A stretch of DNA of 44,676 nt from a virus. Below are positions 33,201 to 40,605 of the stretch, piece after piece; the first letter of the stretch is position 1; each line of letters opens with the position of its first letter. The translations under genes and the position numbers were made by a program. The stretch spans positions 1-44,676 of the IMG/VR virus record IMGVR_UViG_3300009790_002951; one strand, given 5' to 3'. The notes beneath the pieces are model-generated. The model was not told the DNA's origin and made no database searches. It saw only the letters and a program-made list of their open reading frames with translations.

Positions 33201-34520
33201 ACAAAAGTTTTATTTGGTAAATCTGTTTTAGCTAATCAAGATGGCTCTGAAAATGTAGTAGCATCAGAAGCAGTTTTAGGAACACAAGTTCCTTTTGTTG
33301 GAGAGTATGGAATATCTACTTCAGCTTCATCATTAGCAAAATGGTTTAACAATATTTATTTTGCTGATGAAAGAAGAGGAACTGTAATGAGGCTTGGGGG
33401 TCAAGGGCTTGAAGAGATTTCTCAGTTTGGAATGAGGGATTGGTTTAGAGAAAACATACGTTCAAGAAATCACAAAAAACTTGTGGGAGGATATGATCCT
33501 CATAATGACAATTACATATTGTCAATAAAAGATCCTATTATAGAGTGGAGAGAAGATGATTATTATTGTGCAAAAGGATCAAAAGATTGGAGACCAGATA
33601 AATATTACTGCAAACAAGATTTAGTTCCGATACCTGTTCCAGTACCAGTAGCCCCAACATTTACATGTACTACTGCTTTATTTAATTTGTCAGATGGTAC
33701 AACTGGAGATACTATTGCAATAGGAACAGACGCTACTGTATCGTTAGGAACTTTAAATAGCGTTAGTCCTGCAACATATCAGTCTGGATCAACTACTTAT
33801 ACAGCGAATATTACTGTGCCGTCTGGATATGCAAATGCAGGCGCAACAATTACTACTTGTACAACCACAGCATCAGGAGTTTCTGCTCCTACACCAGTAC
33901 CAGTACCAGTTCCAGTTTCACCACCTCCACCACCAGTGCCAGTAGCTTGTGCTGAATGTCCAGGTGATATAAATACTATATCAAACTTTAGTACGACTGC
34001 TGGTCAAACAGGAACAATATCTATGAGTGGAACTAATGTTTCATTTAGTTGGGTTCATGTATTCCAATCAAACTTAATTAGCGCTAGTATTTCAGGATCT
34101 ACGTTAAGTTGGTCTGCTTTAGCGGCTGGTACAGCTCAACTTAGAGTTATAGCAAACAATACCTCTGGACAAGGGGGTGCAGGAGGTTGTTGTCAAGAAG
34201 CAGAAGATTTCTTTGTAACTATAGGAGCTGCTCCAACACCGCCAGTACCAGTGCCAGTACCAGTGCCAGTACCAGTACCAGTACCAGTACCAGTGCCAGT
34301 ACCAGTACCAACAGCACCATTATGTATAAATTATGAGATTTCAAATCAAGGAGGTTATGGAAGTAATTCAATAACATTTCAACCTTGTGGTTCTACATCT
34401 TATACAACAAACACTATTCCTTATGGAGATAGTTTTGACAGGTGTATCAATGCTGCAGCATCTGGAATATCTTCTGTAGGAAGTAATTTGACTTTAACTA
34501 TGAATGGAACTTGTACGTGA
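30291..34520 (+). CDS. Large tail protein with Pro-Val linkers and Cys-rich C-terminal domains (1409 aa)
   Basis: A 1409-aa structural protein. The N-terminus MKINNIFLSGRMNKDADERMLEKHEYIHAENINV resembles stabilisation or ring proteins of flavobacterial and crAss-like podoviruses, from memory. The body to about residue 1110 is beta-rich. Then come three proline-rich linkers (about 1112-1123, 1200-1220 with SPPPPPVPV, and 1314-1341 with eleven Pro-Val pairs) that separate three small domains of 75-100 residues, each with several Cys (TCTT, CAECPG, GGCC, CINY). Linkers of this type are candidate substrates of the hydroxylase and glycosyltransferase encoded downstream. Stop at 34518-34520 is followed by a promoter element. 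Confidence 0.7.
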   Translation: MKINNIFLSGRMNKDADERMLEKHEYIHAENINVANAIDSDTGVVKNTPRNFLAYPTALSFTGTNPKTIGSVADDASHKIYWFVATDTCSYICEYSRLDETASIILEDTRTGDDRVLRFDKNRYIHSAKLIIDTENERKFLVWTDATNPPRKINIDRAKTYGANNFTEQDISVIKAPPIYSPIARLSNSQTQKENYIKDKFIQFCYRFKYLDGEYSALSPFSGYAFLAKEFFYDYEQATNDSMENAFNQVLITFKTGDARVTDIELVYRESKGTTLYVVEKFNKSLLGLGNDEDYTFKFSSPKVNTVLAPDEANRLYDNVPLTAETMEVIGNRLIYANYTENYKLCHFGNEQIKFDFTVNKISYPIVPGVAQRSVKSNRNYEVGLVYIDEYGRMSTVQTCEGNNVHVPAEDSKNKNTLQLTINHLAPYWAKYYRAFIKETETTYDVITPVIFHKDEDFVWVKIEKADIDKVKEGEFLVVKSDTTGIKDKFVETKVLEFDQKERNFLEQSSVSYIAQEEGTYLKFKPTKFSINDSNYEKMHSDNADDTRNRSGGATPRITNEATVNYFEGPNFYATTANSQNDLIVSGAPSGVTVDQRFEVVVQSDTGSADTFKWRVHDPSGVGDYTENVTMTTSAQALSGGLSVHFSATTGHTVGDTWFINGRTGWAGYDEDTRSNVILKGFDGNVEVGPGSVFRIQYFESKGAASLSHTASYTSSRTFPNIEEFWHEVVKDEMTKEIPEGRIKWRRGVSTDTNSYRTRELAISNNVNHAIHMIIESDNAQGGNVTIKIFGTTLFDEELGKNVYANGSWNFVIKGEEDSLVVFETKPKVQNDNIYYEIGHTYNIDEEGFHQGADTDVSQDEEQAALITVDWHNCFSWGNAIESFKHKDSFLGNSLLTNSRALTNYAGYRENKRIASLTYSGVYNQSTNYNALNEFNLSLANFRDLDDQFGKIMKIESRDTDLIIFQENKVTKVLFGKSVLANQDGSENVVASEAVLGTQVPFVGEYGISTSASSLAKWFNNIYFADERRGTVMRLGGQGLEEISQFGMRDWFRENIRSRNHKKLVGGYDPHNDNYILSIKDPIIEWREDDYYCAKGSKDWRPDKYYCKQDLVPIPVPVPVAPTFTCTTALFNLSDGTTGDTIAIGTDATVSLGTLNSVSPATYQSGSTTYTANITVPSGYANAGATITTCTTTASGVSAPTPVPVPVPVSPPPPPVPVACAECPGDINTISNFSTTAGQTGTISMSGTNVSFSWVHVFQSNLISASISGSTLSWSALAAGTAQLRVIANNTSGQGGAGGCCQEAEDFFVTIGAAPTPPVPVPVPVPVPVPVPVPVPVPVPTAPLCINYEISNQGGYGSNSITFQPCGSTSYTTNTIPYGDSFDRCINAAASGISSVGSNLTLTMNGTCT
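34242..34307 (+). repeat. Hexanucleotide microsatellite (CCAGTR)11 encoding (Pro-Val)11
   Basis: Eleven uninterrupted copies of CCAGTA or CCAGTG in frame inside the 1409-aa tail gene. Shorter runs of the same unit occur near 33631 and 33893. Slipped-strand replication would change linker length by whole Pro-Val pairs without breaking the reading frame. Confidence 0.9.
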
Positions 34521-34528
34521 TAAATAAT

Positions 34529-34536
34529 TAAATTTG
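34529..34536 (+). promoter_or_regulatory. -7 element (TAAATTTG) for the proline-linker/modification operon
   Basis: Exact TAnnTTTG match only 4 nt before ATG 34541, implying a leaderless mRNA. No other promoter element is visible until 38645, so this one would drive the 270-aa structural protein together with the oxygenase, glycosyltransferase and epimerase genes. Confidence 0.65.
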
Positions 34537-34540
34537 CAAT

Positions 34541-35353
34541 ATGGCAAACACAGGAGAAGTAGTTGTAACACAATTAAGGATGTATGTAGATGGAAAAGCT
34601 ACAAAAACAGTCAAAAGAAATGCGGCTGGAGACGCTAATTATATTCCACCATTTCTAGATTCAGATACTTGTTTTGTTAATGGATCTGCTGTAGTCCCTA
34701 CGCCATCACCTGTAGCTCCTACGCCACCTACACCAACGGCGCCACAAAACCCTACACCAACACAATGTTTTTATGAGCAAATAAATGTTTCTGCAACAAC
34801 ACAAGCAGATACAACTACAGCTTGTTCAGACACAAATCTTACACAAACAATAAGGCATGATTCCACAGCGGCATTATTCCCTAATATCGGAACAACAGTA
34901 TGGACGGATTGTGGAACTACTACTATTGCTAATGGGTATTATAAAGTAAATGGAACTACAAAAGTTTTCAGAACTAATAACGGAAAAATAGTAGCTGTAA
35001 ATAGTTGTGTTGCTGCACCAAACATGCCTTGTACAGGAAATAATGTAGATGTCTTTTTATCTTCAGGACAATTAGCTAAATCAGATTTTTGTGGTAGTTC
35101 AGTTTCTGTAAACAGCACGTATTTATTTTCAGGGGGCAGCCTAGCGTCAGCTTCAGGAAAATACGTTTGTAGAAATGGACAGCCTATTGATGGCGAAAAT
35201 CTATATTATATCGTATCTTTAATCCCATATGTTGCTGATCCAACACAAAATCCATATGCTTATTGGAGAATAGATGGCAGCGGCAAAGTTGTTGAGCAAG
35301 GAACTTATGACTGTACTTCAGGAACAGGTTCAGGCGGAGGAGAGATAGTATAA
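34541..35353 (+). CDS. Virion-type protein with Pro/Thr-rich linker (270 aa)
   Basis: A 270-aa protein in three parts. Residues about 7-45 (VVVTQLRMYVDGKATKTVKRNAAGDANYIPPFLDSDTC) form a module that recurs in the 388-aa protein at 38667. Residues 52-75 are a Thr/Ser/Pro linker (PTPSPVAPTPPTPTAP type). The remainder is a beta-rich, Cys-containing domain (TTACSD, WTDCGTT, DFCGSS, KYVCRNG, YDCTSG) resembling the Cys-rich ends of the preceding tail protein. It is probably a tail appendage. The linker, with Pro preceded by Thr, Ser or Ala, looks like a plant-type hydroxyproline glycomodule. It is the first gene in the operon with the modification cassette. Confidence 0.72.
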   Translation: MANTGEVVVTQLRMYVDGKATKTVKRNAAGDANYIPPFLDSDTCFVNGSAVVPTPSPVAPTPPTPTAPQNPTPTQCFYEQINVSATTQADTTTACSDTNLTQTIRHDSTAALFPNIGTTVWTDCGTTTIANGYYKVNGTTKVFRTNNGKIVAVNSCVAAPNMPCTGNNVDVFLSSGQLAKSDFCGSSVSVNSTYLFSGGSLASASGKYVCRNGQPIDGENLYYIVSLIPYVADPTQNPYAYWRIDGSGKVVEQGTYDCTSGTGSGGGEIV

Positions 35354-35373
35354 ATGAATTTAAATTTAATAAA

Positions 35374-36618
35374 ATGTTGCAAATAATCGAATCTTTTTTA
35401 AGTGACGAGCAATGCGATAGTCTAATAAAAATGATAGACGCTCATAATGTTCGTTCAAGCGTGTCAGGAACAGGAAGTGATAGATCAGTTACTAATGATG
35501 ATTTTAGAACTTCAAGCACCTGTAATTTATTTAAAGAAGAACCTTTAGTGGTAGAGGTTAAAGAAAAAATAGCTAATCTTATAGGATACTCAATAGATCT
35601 GGGTGAGGATTTACAGGGTCAAAAATATGAACCAGGACAATTCTTCAAGCCACATTATGATTTTTTTGAAGGTGACTCATACACAAATCATTGTTTAGCG
35701 TCTGGTAATAGGACAAAAACAGTTATGATTTATTTAAATGATGATTTTGAAGGTGGGGGAACAAACTTTCCAGACATAAAGAAACATATAAAGGCAAAAA
35801 AAGGATCAGTTTTAATCTGGGAAAACATGAAGAATGGAGAACTTCAAAAAGACATGATGCACGAGGGTGTAGAGGTGGAAAAGGGAACCAAATACATTGT
35901 TACTTCTTGGTGGAGAGAAAACGTTTGGGATCCTTTTTTAGATGATAAATTGTCAAAGGAGCACCACAAAACTAAAATAACAAAGGTTAGACCATTGAAC
36001 TCAAAAACATTTAGTAGTTATGAGCAAATACCTAGGTTTTCTGAAAGAGGTTATGAGGTAATTAAGTTATCAGACAATTTGTGGAATACAGTAAAAGAAA
36101 TGTATGAGGAGGTAAAGCCTTTTGAAACAGAGGAGCATTTCCCAAATAAAAAAGGCGTCATACCATCACCAAATGAAGTTTCTAGTACCCTTATGGATTT
36201 AGGTCGTGTTCATGAAAAAAGAGACGCATTTCATCAAGCGCTTAGACCAATACATGAGCAGTTTTGCGGTGTTAATTTAGAACCAACATTTATATATGGC
36301 ATACGTTCTTATTTAAGAGGAGCTGGGCTTGTAAAACACAGAGATAGGATAGAGACACATCATATTTCAGGAATTATTATGGTTGATAAAGATTTGAAAT
36401 GTGGATGTGCTAATAAAGAATATGCAGATGATTGGCCTTTAGACATACAAGATCATAATGGTATATGGCAAAAAGTATTGTTAGAGCCTGGCGAAATGTT
36501 GTTATATGAATCTGCTACTTGTGAGCATGGAAGAGAAGAGTTGTTTACTGGAACATATTATAGAAACTTTTATGTTCATTACAAGTTAAAAGACTGGATT
36601 TATGAGCCAGCAAACTAA
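35374..36618 (+). CDS. Double-domain 2-oxoglutarate/Fe(II) oxygenase, prolyl-4-hydroxylase-like
   Basis: A 414-aa enzyme with two complete 2OG-Fe(II) dioxygenase domains. Domain 1 (about 1-182) follows prolyl 4-hydroxylases: LQGQKYEPGQFFKPHYDFF with His94-x-Asp96, VMIYLNDDFEGGGTNFP, KGSVLIWEN, distal His163 (MMHEGVEV) and Lys173 for 2-oxoglutarate. Domain 2 (about 225-410) has YGIRSYLRGAGLVKHRDR with His322-x-Asp324, PGEMLLYES, distal His385 (CEHGRE) and probably Arg397; its pattern recalls 2OG domains of marine algae. Both iron triads are intact. It would hydroxylate Pro or another residue using O2 and 2-oxoglutarate. The stop overlaps the glycosyltransferase start by 17 nt. Neighbouring proline-rich proteins are likely substrates. 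Confidence 0.88.
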   Translation: MLQIIESFLSDEQCDSLIKMIDAHNVRSSVSGTGSDRSVTNDDFRTSSTCNLFKEEPLVVEVKEKIANLIGYSIDLGEDLQGQKYEPGQFFKPHYDFFEGDSYTNHCLASGNRTKTVMIYLNDDFEGGGTNFPDIKKHIKAKKGSVLIWENMKNGELQKDMMHEGVEVEKGTKYIVTSWWRENVWDPFLDDKLSKEHHKTKITKVRPLNSKTFSSYEQIPRFSERGYEVIKLSDNLWNTVKEMYEEVKPFETEEHFPNKKGVIPSPNEVSSTLMDLGRVHEKRDAFHQALRPIHEQFCGVNLEPTFIYGIRSYLRGAGLVKHRDRIETHHISGIIMVDKDLKCGCANKEYADDWPLDIQDHNGIWQKVLLEPGEMLLYESATCEHGREELFTGTYYRNFYVHYKLKDWIYEPAN

Positions 36619-37681
36619 ATATATATCTTTTTCTCCTTGGTGGGGTGGTTGGAATAACCAAAGAATGTCTTATGAAACAGCTGCTGCAATATCAATACTT
36701 ACAGGCAGAAAATTAATTTTACCATACAAAGAGTATTGTTTATTTTTTAGTCAGCACGAAAACAAATCTACATTTTTAAACGCATGGAATATTTTAGATA
36801 AAAATGCGTTCACTAAAGAATTTGATTGTATAGATTTTTTTGATGTACCAGAATATCAGAATTTAGGCAACAACATACATTATTTTCATGGAATAGATAA
36901 AATAGCAAAATGTTATTTGTTTCAAGATTATGAATATCAAGATTGGGGTCATAACAGAGATCCCTCATGGAATGAAGTTTTGGTTTCTGAAATTGAAGAT
37001 AGAGAAGATTTTCAAAACTTTTGCGGAAACAGGCGTGTTTATAATTTAAATGTCGAAAATAAATTTATACATTTTCCAAGAAATCTTTTTTCTCATTTTT
37101 ATTATCATGTGTATGGACCAAACAAAAACATAAGAAATTTAATAAAAGAAAAAATAGGAAGGGGTATTGTATTTAAAAAAGAATATTTTGGTTTAGCAAA
37201 AAAAGCTTTGAATGGTTTAGGAAATTTCAATGCTATACATTTTAGATCAGGAGACTTTAATAACACACATACATCTGACACAAAAAATTTAATACAAAAT
37301 TTAAAACAGATGCTGGACGGAAGGATTCCTAAAGGCTCTAATTTATACATAGCAACTGATGAGGTAGACAAAAGTGTTTTTGAATCTTTAAGAGCAGATT
37401 ATAAAATATATTTTAGGGAAAGTTTTTATAATTTTTTGGATCAATATGAGGCTTTAGCTTTAGACCATATAATACCAGCAGAAGCAGACGTTTTTTTAGG
37501 TTCAAAATGGAGTACATTTTCTGATGCAATACATGTTATGAGGGGGTTTTCTGGTAAAAAAGATTTTAGTAGAGAGGGAATTAATTTTAAATTGCCTAAA
37601 TTAGAATTAAATATATTGCCTTGGAATCAAGAGCGGTATGCTTGGAATAATTTATACGACACACATTGGAAAAATGAATAA
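36602..37681 (+). CDS. O-fucosyltransferase-family glycosyltransferase
   Basis: A 359-aa protein with the hallmarks of GDP-fucose protein O-fucosyltransferase-type enzymes (GT-B fold, GDP-sugar donors): GGWNNQRMSYETAAAISILTGRKLILP (15-41), the donor-site motif AIHFRSGDF with His213-x-Arg215 and Asp218 (211-219), YIATDE (249-254) and the closing ADVFLGSKWSTFSDAI (295-310). No signal peptide or membrane segment is present, so it works in the host cytoplasm. It overlaps the oxygenase gene by 17 nt and the epimerase gene by 8 nt. Its likely donor is the GDP-L-galactose made by the next gene product, since L-galactose is 6-hydroxy-L-fucose. The acceptor may be hydroxyproline, Ser or Thr in the flanking linkers. 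Confidence 0.8.
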   Translation: MSQQTKYISFSPWWGGWNNQRMSYETAAAISILTGRKLILPYKEYCLFFSQHENKSTFLNAWNILDKNAFTKEFDCIDFFDVPEYQNLGNNIHYFHGIDKIAKCYLFQDYEYQDWGHNRDPSWNEVLVSEIEDREDFQNFCGNRRVYNLNVENKFIHFPRNLFSHFYYHVYGPNKNIRNLIKEKIGRGIVFKKEYFGLAKKALNGLGNFNAIHFRSGDFNNTHTSDTKNLIQNLKQMLDGRIPKGSNLYIATDEVDKSVFESLRADYKIYFRESFYNFLDQYEALALDHIIPAEADVFLGSKWSTFSDAIHVMRGFSGKKDFSREGINFKLPKLELNILPWNQERYAWNNLYDTHWKNE

Positions 37682-38639
37682 GAATATACTAATACTTGGA
37701 GGTGGAGGATTTATAGGAGGTCATCTTGCAAAAAGATTAAAATCAGAAGGGAACTGGGTTAGAGTAGCAGACATAAAAGACGAACCATCTTTTTTCAAAA
37801 AAGAAGATATATGTGATCATTATGTAAGTTTAGATTTACGTCATGCATATGATGTAGATGTTGCGTTTGCAGGAGAAGAATGGGATGAAGTATATAATTT
37901 AGCAGCAGATATGGGAGGAGCTGGATATATATTTACAGGAGAAAATGATTCAGACATAATGATTAACTCCTTACGTATTAATTGTAATATCATTGACAAT
38001 TTAAATAGTAGATGTAAAAGATTTTTTTATTCAAGTTCAGCTTGTATTTATCCTCAACAAAATCAAACCAATCCAAACAAAAACACTACAGAAGAATCAA
38101 CGGCATACCCAGCCAATCCAGATTCAGAGTATGGTTGGGAAAAATTAATTAGTGAAAGGTTGTATTTAGCTGCAAAGCGAAATAAAAATATAACAATCAG
38201 AATAGCTCGTTATCACAATGTTTATGGACCATATGGTGCTTTTAATGATGGAAAAGAGAAAGCTCCTGCAGCTTTATGTAGAAAAGCGATAGAGGGGGAT
38301 AATGAAATAGAAATTTGGGGTGATGGAAAACAAACAAGATCTTTTTTATATATAGAGGATTGTGTAGACGCAACAATTAAGTTTATGAGACAAGATAATT
38401 TTTGTGGTCCGATAAATATAGGCTCAGAACAAATGGTGACTATCAATGGATTAGCTTATGCAGTTATAAAAATATCTGGTAAAGATTTGAAAGTCAAGCA
38501 TATAGATGGGCCTTTAGGGGTCAGAGGTAGAAACTCCCATAACAAATTGATTTATAAGCTTTTGAAGTGGAAACCAAAATACACTTTGATCGAAGGGCTG
38601 AAACCAACTTATGAATGGATAAAAAAGCAGGTTTCTTAA
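37674..38639 (+). CDS. GDP-mannose 3,5-epimerase-like SDR enzyme
   Basis: A 321-aa extended short-chain dehydrogenase with NAD-binding GGGGFIGG (9-16). It matches plant GDP-mannose 3,5-epimerase closely along its length, as I remember that sequence: FFYSSSACIYP with Cys124, YGWEK with Tyr153 and Lys157, ARYHNVYGPYG, KEKAPAALCRKA with Lys196, IWGDGKQTRSF with Arg222, NIGSEQMVTIN and GPLGVRGRNS. These include the catalytic acid/base pair Cys/Lys specific to that enzyme, which converts GDP-D-mannose to GDP-L-galactose (and GDP-L-gulose). ATG 37674 overlaps the glycosyltransferase stop by 8 nt; an in-frame start at 37638 would add residues before the Rossmann strand. It would supply donor sugar to the neighbouring glycosyltransferase. 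Confidence 0.88.
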   Translation: MNKNILILGGGGFIGGHLAKRLKSEGNWVRVADIKDEPSFFKKEDICDHYVSLDLRHAYDVDVAFAGEEWDEVYNLAADMGGAGYIFTGENDSDIMINSLRINCNIIDNLNSRCKRFFYSSSACIYPQQNQTNPNKNTTEESTAYPANPDSEYGWEKLISERLYLAAKRNKNITIRIARYHNVYGPYGAFNDGKEKAPAALCRKAIEGDNEIEIWGDGKQTRSFLYIEDCVDATIKFMRQDNFCGPINIGSEQMVTINGLAYAVIKISGKDLKVKHIDGPLGVRGRNSHNKLIYKLLKWKPKYTLIEGLKPTYEWIKKQVS

Positions 38640-38644
38640 TTTAG

Positions 38645-38652
38645 TATCTTTG
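38645..38652 (+). promoter_or_regulatory. -7 element (TATCTTTG)
   Basis: Exact TAnnTTTG match 5 nt after the epimerase stop and 14 nt before ATG 38667. No terminator separates it from the cassette, so the 388-aa gene can also be read from the upstream operon. Confidence 0.7.
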
Positions 38653-38666
38653 TAAAAAAGTAAACG

Positions 38667-39833
38667 ATGTCATTAAGGACAGGTCAAAAAGTCGTCACAA
38701 AATTACGAAAATATATTAATGGGTATCCGACTACAGAAGTAAAAGATAATACTTCAGGAGAGGCGGATTATATAGCTCCGTATGTTGACGAATCTTCTTG
38801 TCCGAAATATCAAATTGAAACCGTTGTAAGCCCTACGCCTTCTCCAGTAGGTAGCGAAGTTGTTCCAGCGCCAGTAGGCGTTGTAGAAGAGCCGCCACCA
38901 GATCAAAGCACAGTTTGTACTCCTTGTTATAGTAGAAATGTCGCTGAAAAAGAATGTAGAACATATCAAGTAGCACATTCTTACACTATAAATCAACCTG
39001 GGGTTGATATGGCTTTTATGGAGGTTAGTTACAGTTATATAAATTGTGAAAATGGTGAAATAATAGAGGGTGAATTAAAACCTGGAGGTGTTGCGAATGT
39101 AAACAGTTTAAAAAGACCAAACACAGTGTATGGGCCAGGAATTAACGTGACAGAAGGAGCGGTTGTTTCAGGGTATTCAAACATAGATATAAATCAATAT
39201 CATTATTTAGCAACTAGTTGTTACGATTCTGATGATAGATTTTTAAGATCGCTTAAGCAGTTTAATGTAGGTGATATTGTAAAAACAACTAATAGCACTT
39301 GTTGTTGGGAAATAGTTCAAATTGTAAGCCCAAGATCTGCATATAACATCAAATATAACTCTTCAAGTGATATATTCTCTAGTTGCACATCATGTTGTGA
39401 TATCAGTTCATCTAATAGTAGTTATGGAGATGAGCCATCAAACACAGCTGTAATTACTGGTGGAAATGTAAGTATTGGCCATGCCAAAGGATTGGCTTTC
39501 AAGAAAATTCAGACAATTGAAGTTACAAATGGCGGTCTAGTAGAGGTTAAATTGACTGTTCAGCTTACTACAGGTAATTACATTAACGCTGCTGGTAGAG
39601 TAAAACAAAGTGATGGATTAACCAAAAACACAATCGTAGAATTCCCACTTTCTAAGATACCTGGTGTAAATTTTGTAGAAAACAAAGCAGTTAGGTATGG
39701 GGGTACAGGTAGTGATGTAGTACAAGCAAAAACAGTAAATTTACCAGCTGGGGTATACAAAGTTGAAATAGATCCATTAAAATCTAGTGACAACGCATTT
39801 GGCTCGGCAACTTTAACAATAACACCGAAATAA
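38667..39833 (+). CDS. Virion-type protein with Pro-rich linker and Cys-rich domain (388 aa)
   Basis: A 388-aa protein whose residues 8-45 (KVVTKLRKYINGYPTTEVKDNTSGEADYIAPYVDESSC) match the N-terminal module of the 270-aa protein at 34541. A Pro-rich linker follows (about 55-79, SPTPSPVG, VPAPVG, EEPPPD). Then comes a Cys-rich region (CTPCYSRNVAEKEC at 84-97, TNSTCCWEIV, SSCTSCCDISSS) and a beta-sandwich-like C-terminus (NVSIGHAKGLAFKKIQTIEVTNGGLVEVKLTVQL...). The shared N-terminus suggests docking at the same site on the tail as its paralogue. The linker is a second candidate for hydroxylation and glycosylation by the upstream cassette. Confidence 0.7.
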   Translation: MSLRTGQKVVTKLRKYINGYPTTEVKDNTSGEADYIAPYVDESSCPKYQIETVVSPTPSPVGSEVVPAPVGVVEEPPPDQSTVCTPCYSRNVAEKECRTYQVAHSYTINQPGVDMAFMEVSYSYINCENGEIIEGELKPGGVANVNSLKRPNTVYGPGINVTEGAVVSGYSNIDINQYHYLATSCYDSDDRFLRSLKQFNVGDIVKTTNSTCCWEIVQIVSPRSAYNIKYNSSSDIFSSCTSCCDISSSNSSYGDEPSNTAVITGGNVSIGHAKGLAFKKIQTIEVTNGGLVEVKLTVQLTTGNYINAAGRVKQSDGLTKNTIVEFPLSKIPGVNFVENKAVRYGGTGSDVVQAKTVNLPAGVYKVEIDPLKSSDNAFGSATLTITPK

Positions 39834-40576
39834 TGGCAGAAAATACAATATCATATAGTCACTCAGCAAAAGGGTTTCCGACCTTTCATAGCTTTATTCC
39901 AGATTGGATTGAAAATTTAAATGATTCTTTTTTTACTTTTAAAGATGGACAATTATATATTCACCATATTGTGGAAAGTCAAAGAAACAATTATTATGGT
40001 GTTGACTGTAATAGTGTTTTAGAATTTACTGCAAATGAAGGTCCATCTGACATTAAAATGTTTCGTGCAATAAAAACTGAAGGGAATAGTAATAACTGGG
40101 ATGTTACTGTTGAGACCGAAAATGAAAAAGGTTTTGTAAATAAGGATATGTTTCAGAAAAAAGAAGGATTTCATTATGGATATGTTAGAAACGAAAACAC
40201 TTCAGTTGACTATAAAAAATTAAGCGTTCAAGGTTTGGGAACTTGTGCTTCATCGACAACATCAACTGTTACTGTTACAGGTTTAAAACCTGGCATAGTT
40301 TCTGTCGGTGACAATGTTTATCAAGCAACTGTATCAGGTGAAACTATTGGAACGCCAACCTTATTAGGCGCTATAAGCTCCATATCTGGAGATGTAATTA
40401 CGCATGGTGGATCAACTGCAGCAACGGCAAGTAATTTCATTTTGTTTGCTAAAAATCAAACTGCAGAGTCTGAAGGAGTGAGGGGTTATCATGCAAAAAT
40501 AAAACTTACTAATAATAGCACTACCCCAGTAGAGCTATATAAGGTAGATTCTGAAGTTACAAAGAGTAACTTGTAA
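39833..40576 (+). CDS. Putative virion structural protein (247 aa)
   Basis: A 247-aa protein, start overlapping the previous stop by one base. The N-terminal part (GFPTFHSFIPDWIENLNDSFFTFKDGQLYIHHIVESQRNNYYGV, about 14-57) is a pattern I recognise from structural proteins of marine podoviruses. The C-terminal part is a beta-rich domain (TSTVTVTGLKPGIVSVGDNVYQATVSGE...). It is probably a tail or internal virion protein. No enzymatic motif is visible. Confidence 0.65.
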   Translation: MAENTISYSHSAKGFPTFHSFIPDWIENLNDSFFTFKDGQLYIHHIVESQRNNYYGVDCNSVLEFTANEGPSDIKMFRAIKTEGNSNNWDVTVETENEKGFVNKDMFQKKEGFHYGYVRNENTSVDYKKLSVQGLGTCASSTTSTVTVTGLKPGIVSVGDNVYQATVSGETIGTPTLLGAISSISGDVITHGGSTAATASNFILFAKNQTAESEGVRGYHAKIKLTNNSTTPVELYKVDSEVTKSNL

Positions 40577-40582
40577 AATTTG

Positions 40583-40590
40583 TATATTTG
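40583..40590 (+). promoter_or_regulatory. -7 element (TATATTTG)
   Basis: Exact TAnnTTTG match in the 29-nt gap, 15 nt before ATG 40606. It would drive the internal virion protein genes at the right end. Confidence 0.7.
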
Positions 40591-40605
40591 TATAAAATTA
40601 TTTAG

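Noticed and set aside
34242-34307. CRISPR-like or regulatory direct repeat
   Set aside because: Six-base units without spacers, in frame and translated as Pro-Val; it is a coding microsatellite.
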